A stretch of 58,366 bases of DNA from Bacteroidales bacterium (GTDB lineage: Bacteria; Bacteroidota; Bacteroidia; Bacteroidales; P3), in the NCBI GenBank assembly GCA_017429685.1, contig JAFROL010000046.1, positions 1 to 58,366 on the forward strand. Direction: 5' to 3'. The notes beneath the pieces were generated by a model that was given only the letters and a program-made list of their open reading frames with translations, made no database searches and was not told the origin of the DNA. Shown here piece by piece: positions 53,313 through 58,366 of the stretch. Made by a program: the position numbers and the translations under genes. The number at the start of each line of letters is the position of its first letter. Position 1 is the stretch's first letter.

Positions 53313-53801
53313 ATGAAATACAAAAAAACACCTTTTCCCCTCATAATGACGACATTCGTCATAGCATTATGCATTTCGTGCAACGGCAGCAACACTCCTG
53401 CAGCGCCAACCGGAAACGTTGAAAACGACTCCTGCGAGGCCCCGGCCGACGAAACGGGCATCGACATCGTCACCCCGTTGGACGGCGATGACGGTGCCGC
53501 CCCGATCTTCGAGCGCGATTCGTCGGACTACAACGCTGCTGTGGCAGAACCTGAGACCAAGCCGGCACAACAGCAGAAGCAGAAAGTCGACAAACCCTCG
53601 TATGGCGGCAAAGAGACCCTCTACATCTCGACCTACGGCGCCAACGGCAAGGTGTGGGGCCACGTGACGATGAACGGCAAGACGGGTCGCGGCACCATCC
53701 ACGACGACGACGAGAACAGCTACAGCATCACCGTGACGCGCCACGGCGGCGAGCTGTACGGCACCGACCAGAACGGCCGACAGTATGTGTTCAGACTGTG
53801 A
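53313..53801 (+). CDS. Small lipoprotein of unknown function
   Basis: The 162-residue protein has a signal peptide with lipobox cysteine near residue 23 (LCISC/N). A Pro/Asp/Glu-rich linker (27-95, APADETGIDIVTPLDGDDG) is followed by a beta-rich C-terminal part (about 100-162: ETLYISTYGANGKVWGHVTM, NGRQYVFRL). The family is not recognised. It has its own promoter and is followed by a repeat-filled gap. Confidence 0.65.
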   Translation: MKYKKTPFPLIMTTFVIALCISCNGSNTPAAPTGNVENDSCEAPADETGIDIVTPLDGDDGAAPIFERDSSDYNAAVAEPETKPAQQQKQKVDKPSYGGKETLYISTYGANGKVWGHVTMNGKTGRGTIHDDDENSYSITVTRHGGELYGTDQNGRQYVFRL

Positions 53802-53902
53802 CTTGTGACCTGTGACCTGTGACCAGTGACAAGTGACAAGTGAAACGAGCGCGTTCGTGTCACTAGTCACAGGTCACAAGTCACTTGTCACAGGTCACTC
53901 CT
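53802..53902. repeat. Intergenic inverted 7-mer module
   Basis: About six GTGACCT/GTGACAA heptamers read into the core ACGAGCGCGTTCGTGTC and then into the inverted AGGTCACAAGTCACTTGTC, so the segment can fold into a long hairpin. Confidence 0.8.
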
Positions 53903-53980
53903 GTTGATAAACATTGATAACTTTCGATGGGGTGCGGCCTTTTTATTAGTATTTTTGCAAAAAATTAAAATTTATAATAT

Positions 53981-54832
53981 ATGAAAACAACACAAGAATT
54001 ACAGACAATTGCGCAGCAAGTGCGCAGAGACATATTGAGAATGACCACGGCAGCCAAGAGCGGACATCCAGGTGGCTCGCTGGGAACGACCGACTGGTTT
54101 GTGGCTATGCAGTTCAACCTGATGGATCACGACCCAGCCAAGTTCACGATGGAAGGTACGGGCCAGGATATGCTCTTCGTCAGCCAGGGTCACATCACGC
54201 CGGTGATTTACAGCACTATGGCACGCCGCGGTTATTTCCCGGTCAGCGAGCTGGCTACGTTCCGCAAATTCGGCACCCGCCTGCAGGGCCACCCCTCGAC
54301 CGAGCACGGCCTGCCGGGCATCCGTATGGCCAGCGGCTCGCTGGGTCAGGGTATGAGCGTGGGCATCGGCGCTGCGCTGGGCAAGAAGATGACTGGCGAC
54401 AACCACCTGGTTTACACTATGCACGGCGACGGCGAGCTGCAGGAAGGCCAGATTTGGGAGGCCGCTATGTTTGCCGGTGCAAAGAAGGTGGACAACCTGA
54501 TCAGCACTGTCGACTACAACCACCAGCAGATCGACGGCACCGTCGAGCAGGTGATGGACCTCGGCAACCTGAAGGCCAAGTTCGAGAGCTTTATGTGGGA
54601 AGTGGTCGTGATCGAGAACGGCAACGATATGCAGCAGGTGATTGACGGTATGCAGAAGGCCAAGTCGCTGACTGGCAAGGGTAAACCCGTGTGCGTTCTG
54701 CTGCAGAGCCAGATGGGCTACGGTGTCGATTTTATGCAGAACACCAACAAGTACCACGGTGCCGTGCTGAACGACGAGGACTTGCAGAAGGCTCTGGCTC
54801 AGCTGCCCGAAACGGAGCTGGGAGACTATTAA
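53981..54832 (+). CDS. Transketolase N-terminal subunit
   Basis: The 283-residue protein corresponds to the thiamine-diphosphate pyrophosphate-binding half of transketolase, a central pentose-phosphate enzyme. Motifs: SGHPGGSLGTTDWFVAMQF, GHITPVIYSTMA, GSLGQGMSVGIG and the ThDP motif GDGELQEGQIWEA with DYNHQQIDG. Two-subunit transketolases are known in Bacteroidetes, but the expected C-terminal subunit gene is not next to it: a repeat and a vWA gene follow. Either the partner lies elsewhere, or this copy has specialised. Confidence 0.92.
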   Translation: MKTTQELQTIAQQVRRDILRMTTAAKSGHPGGSLGTTDWFVAMQFNLMDHDPAKFTMEGTGQDMLFVSQGHITPVIYSTMARRGYFPVSELATFRKFGTRLQGHPSTEHGLPGIRMASGSLGQGMSVGIGAALGKKMTGDNHLVYTMHGDGELQEGQIWEAAMFAGAKKVDNLISTVDYNHQQIDGTVEQVMDLGNLKAKFESFMWEVVVIENGNDMQQVIDGMQKAKSLTGKGKPVCVLLQSQMGYGVDFMQNTNKYHGAVLNDEDLQKALAQLPETELGDY

Positions 54833-54835
54833 TCA

Positions 54836-54922
54836 ATAGTGATAAGTGACCAGTGACCAGTGACACGAATGCGCTCGTGTCACTGGTCACTGGTCACAGG
54901 TCACTAATCTCTAATCACTTGA
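54836..54922. repeat. Intergenic inverted 7-mer module
   Basis: GTGACCAGTGACCAGTGACA, the core CACGAATGCGCTCGTG, and the inverted TCACTGGTCACTGGTCACAG form a nearly perfect hairpin after the transketolase subunit. Confidence 0.8.
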
Positions 54923-54925
54923 AAA

Positions 54926-56317
54926 TTGAAATCACTTAGATTATTTATCGTCCTCTTCTTGTTGTTTGGCGGAGCCGTTGCACACTCGCAAACGGCTCCG
55001 TCCGAGCAGCATACGCGTGTGCTGATAATCCTCGACTGCTCGCACAGTATGTGGGACCGCTGGCAGAGCGACGCGAAGATAAAGGTGACGCAGCAGGTGC
55101 TGCTGAAGTTTATGGACAGCGTGGCCAACCAGCAGAACATCGAGGTGGCGCTGCGCGTGTTCGGCCATCTTAACAAGAACTCGTACGGCACACGCCTTGA
55201 GGTTCCTTTCGGGAAAGGCAACAACTACAAGATACAGAGCAAGATAAAGACCCTTGTTCCCAACGGTGCCTGCACAGCGGCGACGGCCTTGAGCAGTTCG
55301 CTGAACGACTTTCCGCCGCTGACGGGCGACTCGAAGGAGGATGTGCAGCCGCGCAATATCATACTGATTATCACCGACGGTATGGACGACTGCGACGGCA
55401 ACATCTGCGACGTGGCGCGCCAGGTGCAGATGAGCGGCGTCATCGTGCAGACCTTCATCCTCGGCATCGGCGACAAGAAGGACTTCCAGCACAGCTTGGA
55501 CTGCGCCGGCAAGTTCACCTACGTGCCCAACGAGGAGCAGTACACCGAAACGCTCTACAACATCTTTCGCCTGTCGGAAGAGGAGGCCCGCGTGGTGGTG
55601 AGTGTCAACGACGAGACCGACCACCTGATGGAGGCCACACTGCCGATGGCGCTGTACGACAGCCAGACAGGCGTGGTGAAATATGCCACGCTCTACAGCA
55701 TCGACAGCCGCTACACGCCCGACACGCTGACGGTGGACCCGCTGGTGACCTACGACATAACGCTGTTCACCACGCCGCCGACAGTACTGAAAAAGAAGCA
55801 GTTCAAGTCTGGTCGCATCAACCGGCTGAACATCACCGTGGAGCAGGGCTCGTTGCGGCTGCGCACCGACGGAAGGCACACCAACTATCAGGTGCCGCAA
55901 TATCCGGTGCTGGTGTACCGTCACGGCAGCAGCCAACTGGTTGGCCGCCAGCTGATGGGCGAAAGCAACAACTACCTGGCCGGCAACTACGACATCGAAG
56001 TGCTCTCCTACCCCACCCTGCGACTTGAAAATGTGGGCATTGTGGGCTCGTCGGCGACCGACCTGACCATTCCGACCCCAGGCCTGGCCAACATCAGCAA
56101 GCCCAAGGCTATTTCGTCGGGAGCCATCTTCGAGCTGAAAGAAGGCGTGCTGACTTATGTCTGCGACCTTGATCCCAACAAGATAAACGAGCGCATACTG
56201 CTGATGCCCGGCCAGTACCAGCTGGTGATAAAGCCGCAGAACAGCATCGAATACCGCACGGTGCGCACCAAGCGGTTCCAGATAGAATCGGGCCAGACGA
56301 CGAATATCGGACTTTAA
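54926..56317 (+). CDS. Exported von Willebrand factor A domain protein
   Basis: The 463-residue protein starts with TTG at 54926; no usable ATG lies before the signal peptide (1-21, HSQ). The vWA domain (about 30-220) has a complete metal-ion-dependent adhesion site: D37-S39-S41 (LDCSHSMW), a threonine near 117-120, and D151 in ITDGMDD. The second half (230-463) is beta-rich and not recognised. vWA domains usually bind protein partners through the metal. Downstream lies an operon of a membrane protein and a RhuM-Fic protein. Confidence 0.85.
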   Translation: MKSLRLFIVLFLLFGGAVAHSQTAPSEQHTRVLIILDCSHSMWDRWQSDAKIKVTQQVLLKFMDSVANQQNIEVALRVFGHLNKNSYGTRLEVPFGKGNNYKIQSKIKTLVPNGACTAATALSSSLNDFPPLTGDSKEDVQPRNIILIITDGMDDCDGNICDVARQVQMSGVIVQTFILGIGDKKDFQHSLDCAGKFTYVPNEEQYTETLYNIFRLSEEEARVVVSVNDETDHLMEATLPMALYDSQTGVVKYATLYSIDSRYTPDTLTVDPLVTYDITLFTTPPTVLKKKQFKSGRINRLNITVEQGSLRLRTDGRHTNYQVPQYPVLVYRHGSSQLVGRQLMGESNNYLAGNYDIEVLSYPTLRLENVGIVGSSATDLTIPTPGLANISKPKAISSGAIFELKEGVLTYVCDLDPNKINERILLMPGQYQLVIKPQNSIEYRTVRTKRFQIESGQTTNIGL

Positions 56318-56358
56318 AGCGGAAAACGGGAAGCGGAAAGAGGAAAGCGGAGATTCAA
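56318..56358. repeat. Short purine-rich heptamer repeat
   Basis: GCGGAAA units recur four times (AAAGCGGAAAACGGGAAGCG), another 7-base period in the gap before the 56375 gene. Confidence 0.6.
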
Positions 56359-56374
56359 CCTTAAAAATAATCTT

Positions 56375-57175
56375 ATGCCAAATTGCGACCACATAAAGAA
56401 AAGCTCATCCAACGATTGGATTGTGCGCTACTGGTGGGTGTTCCCGCTGGCGACGCCGCTGTTGCTTGTGGCCTCGATGTTTGTTGGTGGAGAGTCAACC
56501 GTGTGGGGGCTCGTTCTTGCTGGCATTACTGCCTTTGTGTTACTTTTGCAGCTGCCGGTTTTCATCATTCTCTTGCTGAGGAAGGAATGGTGGCGTGCCG
56601 TGGGGGCATTTCTGGCAGGAATTGCCAGTTTGGTTTTGGAGGCTGTCATCGGTTTTATGTTCTTCTCAATGGGTGTAGCAGGGTTGTTCAGTATGGCGCC
56701 TGACGATTTCGGCAAAAGCCACCCTATACCCGAAGGACTGGAATATAACATACCCATTACCGACACCGCTCACAGATGGAATGCCACTGATGGGGACATC
56801 TTCACCCCCGTCGACATAGACAGCACCGACACCAACACGTGGCTGCAGATATGGAACGGCGACCAGGGCGGCATATACAATTACGCATTCTATTGGCCTG
56901 CATTAGAGGACGGCGATATTTACCTCCGCTGCTTTGAAGTGACGGATAACATCGAACTGTCAAAAGACAGGCTGAAGCCGTGCACCACCACGCAGGTGCT
57001 GAACCACAACGGTTTTGGACAGATAGTTGAGCCGAACCACAAGGATTTCACCATTTACGAAGGTGACTGGGAGGACTACTACGCTGTGCGCGTCGAGGTA
57101 TGGCACAAGCCCACAAAAGGCAAAGCCCGCAAGTTGATGGAGAAAATTTATCGTATGGAGGGCTGGATGAGATGA
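56375..57175 (+). CDS. Membrane protein with extracytoplasmic C-terminal domain
   Basis: The 266-residue protein has about three transmembrane segments in the first 110 residues (YWWVFPLATPLLLVASMFVG, VLAGITAFVLLLQLPVFII, LAGIASLVLEAVIGFMFFSM). A soluble domain with many Asp and aromatic residues follows (about 120-266, GDIYLRCFEVTDNIELS). No family is recognised. Its stop overlaps the next start (ATGA), so it is translated together with the RhuM-Fic gene. Confidence 0.65.
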   Translation: MPNCDHIKKSSSNDWIVRYWWVFPLATPLLLVASMFVGGESTVWGLVLAGITAFVLLLQLPVFIILLLRKEWWRAVGAFLAGIASLVLEAVIGFMFFSMGVAGLFSMAPDDFGKSHPIPEGLEYNIPITDTAHRWNATDGDIFTPVDIDSTDTNTWLQIWNGDQGGIYNYAFYWPALEDGDIYLRCFEVTDNIELSKDRLKPCTTTQVLNHNGFGQIVEPNHKDFTIYEGDWEDYYAVRVEVWHKPTKGKARKLMEKIYRMEGWMR

Positions 57176-58167
57176 TTAGTCAAAACGAAAATATGGAAAA
57201 CCGTGGGGAAATAATCATATACCAGACCGCCGATGGGCAGACCAGCCTGGAGGTGAAGATGGAGAATGAGACGGTGTGGCTGTCGGCTACACAGATGGCG
57301 ATGTTATTTGACCGCGAAGAGTCGAATGTCCGACGTCATATTATCAACGTATTCAAAGAGGGAGAACTCGAGCGCGAGAATAACGTGCATTTTTTACACG
57401 TTAATGGAGTAAAGAAACCTGTTCCATTCTATTCCCTTGATGTCATCATCTCCGTCGGCTACCGCGTAAAGAGCCAGCGGGGCACGCAGTTCCGCATCTG
57501 GGCCAACCGCGTACTGAAAGACTACCTCACCAAGGGTTTTGCCATTAACGAGAAGATACGGCAGGAGAACCTTACCGAGTTGCGACAGCTGGTGCAACTC
57601 GTGGGACGCACGCTGAAGCAGAGCGACGAAGAGAAACCTGTGGACAGCCAAGGGCTGCTCGACGTGGTAGTGGACTACACCTATGCCCTCTCCACGCTCG
57701 ACAGTTACGACTATCAGCGCCTTGCCGTGGCCTACACCACCGCAAATGCCCCTTTTCACGCCACCTACGACAACGCGATGCAGGCCATCCAAGCTGTCAA
57801 AGAACGATTTGGGGAGAGCCCACTCTTCGGCAACGAGAAGGACGAGTCGTTCCGCAGCAGCATCGGACAGATCTATCAGACCTTCGACGGTGTGGAGCTC
57901 TACCCCTCGGTGGAGGAGAAGGCCGCAATGCTGCTCTACCTCGTCACCAAAAACCACTCGTTCAGCGACGGCAACAAGCGCATCGCCGCCACGCTGTTCC
58001 TCTGGTTCCTGAACAACAACCGCATCCTCTACCGCGAGGACGGCACCAAACGCATTGCCGACGGCACCCTCGTGGCCCTCACCCTGATGATAGCCGAGAG
58101 CCGTCCCGAGGAGAAGGACGTGATGGTAAAGGTGGTGGTGAATTTGATCAACAAGAATAACCAATGA
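57172..58167 (+). CDS. RhuM family protein with C-terminal Fic/Doc domain
   Basis: The 331-residue protein starts at ATG 57172, overlapping the previous stop; codons upstream to 57100 lie inside that gene. Residues 10-130 match the virulence RhuM N-terminal family (TVWLSATQMAMLFDREESNV, RIWANRVLKDYLTKGF), a likely nucleic-acid-binding module. The C-terminal part is a Fic/Doc domain with the catalytic motif HSFSDGNKR (H262-R270). Fic enzymes transfer nucleotides or phosphate to target proteins; the DGNK variant resembles Doc. No antitoxin-like gene is adjacent. The gene sits in a coupled trio with membrane proteins. Confidence 0.85.
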   Translation: MISQNENMENRGEIIIYQTADGQTSLEVKMENETVWLSATQMAMLFDREESNVRRHIINVFKEGELERENNVHFLHVNGVKKPVPFYSLDVIISVGYRVKSQRGTQFRIWANRVLKDYLTKGFAINEKIRQENLTELRQLVQLVGRTLKQSDEEKPVDSQGLLDVVVDYTYALSTLDSYDYQRLAVAYTTANAPFHATYDNAMQAIQAVKERFGESPLFGNEKDESFRSSIGQIYQTFDGVELYPSVEEKAAMLLYLVTKNHSFSDGNKRIAATLFLWFLNNNRILYREDGTKRIADGTLVALTLMIAESRPEEKDVMVKVVVNLINKNNQ

Positions 58168-58366
58168 CAAAGATGAAAGCAAAAACCATACGCAGGATTA
58201 TTGGCATCACGGCACTTGTGCTGTGGGGGGTGGTTATTGCGTCTATGTCCCTGGACGAGGGTGTCAGAATAGCCTATCATCTCGACGGGTGGGCTTTCGG
58301 GATAGCGTCGGTGCTCACACCTATATATGCTGTAATGCTGGCCATCCATATTACCGGAGGTAGACA
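58164..58366 (+). CDS. Membrane protein, cut by the window end
   Basis: ATG 58164 overlaps the RhuM-Fic stop by four bases (ATGA). The frame stays open for 67 codons to the end of the window. The predicted product begins MTKMKAKTIRRIIGITALVL and holds two hydrophobic stretches (VLWGVVIASM, then GIASVLTPIYAVMLAIHI). Family unknown; the 3' end is missing. Confidence 0.6.
   Translation, partial: MTKMKAKTIRRIIGITALVLWGVVIASMSLDEGVRIAYHLDGWAFGIASVLTPIYAVMLAIHITGGR

Overview
The window is a chromosomal segment of a member of the Bacteroidota, probably an uncultured Bacteroidales. Four things suggest this. Promoters carry the Bacteroidetes -7 element TAnnTTTG with a TTTG-like -33 element about 19 bases upstream. 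Two proteins end in type IX secretion (T9SS) sorting domains, one of type A and one of type B. Genes typical of the phylum are present (fused glycine dehydrogenase, GH3/serine-hydrolase fusion, split transketolase). Shine-Dalgarno sites are rare. No rRNA, tRNA, CRISPR array, transposase or phage gene was seen.

Layout. 1-7.9 kb: housekeeping genes (topB, yggS, yitT, rpe, an rRNA methyltransferase, folE) and a lone polysaccharide-export lipoprotein. 8-17 kb: an island of exported proteins on one strand: an LPP20-like protein, a DUF4384 protein, two secreted caspase-like proteases sharing an almost identical catalytic half, a transglutaminase-like protein, a lipoprotein and a WG-repeat protein. 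17.4-32.8 kb: gcvP, clpC, gyrA, a TPR protein, an acyl-ACP thioesterase, argS, a thioredoxin-fold protein without CXXC, and a YbjQ-domain protein. 33-40.8 kb: a minus-strand surface-glycan cluster (UDP-galactopyranose mutase, TagF-like and TagD-like proteins, an AsnB-like ligase, an IspD/TarI-type cytidylyltransferase) that encloses a T9SS type-B cargo. 41-53 kb: HU, a GH3/beta-lactamase-fold fusion, a cobalamin-riboswitch-controlled T9SS protein, an MtaD-like amidohydrolase with a peptide-binding lipoprotein, and kdsD/kdsA for Kdo. 53-58.4 kb: a lipoprotein, an orphan transketolase N-terminal subunit, a von Willebrand A protein, and a translationally coupled trio containing a RhuM-Fic/Doc protein.

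The most notable system is at 44.7-47.9 kb. A complete cobalamin riboswitch with its own promoter precedes a 941-residue secreted protein built from four tandem domains that resemble the transcobalamin C-terminal (DUF4430-like) fold, followed by a surface-protein domain and a T9SS signal. I infer an extracellular or surface vitamin B12 capture protein. Other signals are the caspase island, a dispersed 24-bp-arm palindrome (three full copies and one half copy), and intergenic arrays of 7-mers and 8-mers whose periods place stop codons in all three frames. One such array has become part of a lipoprotein coding sequence.
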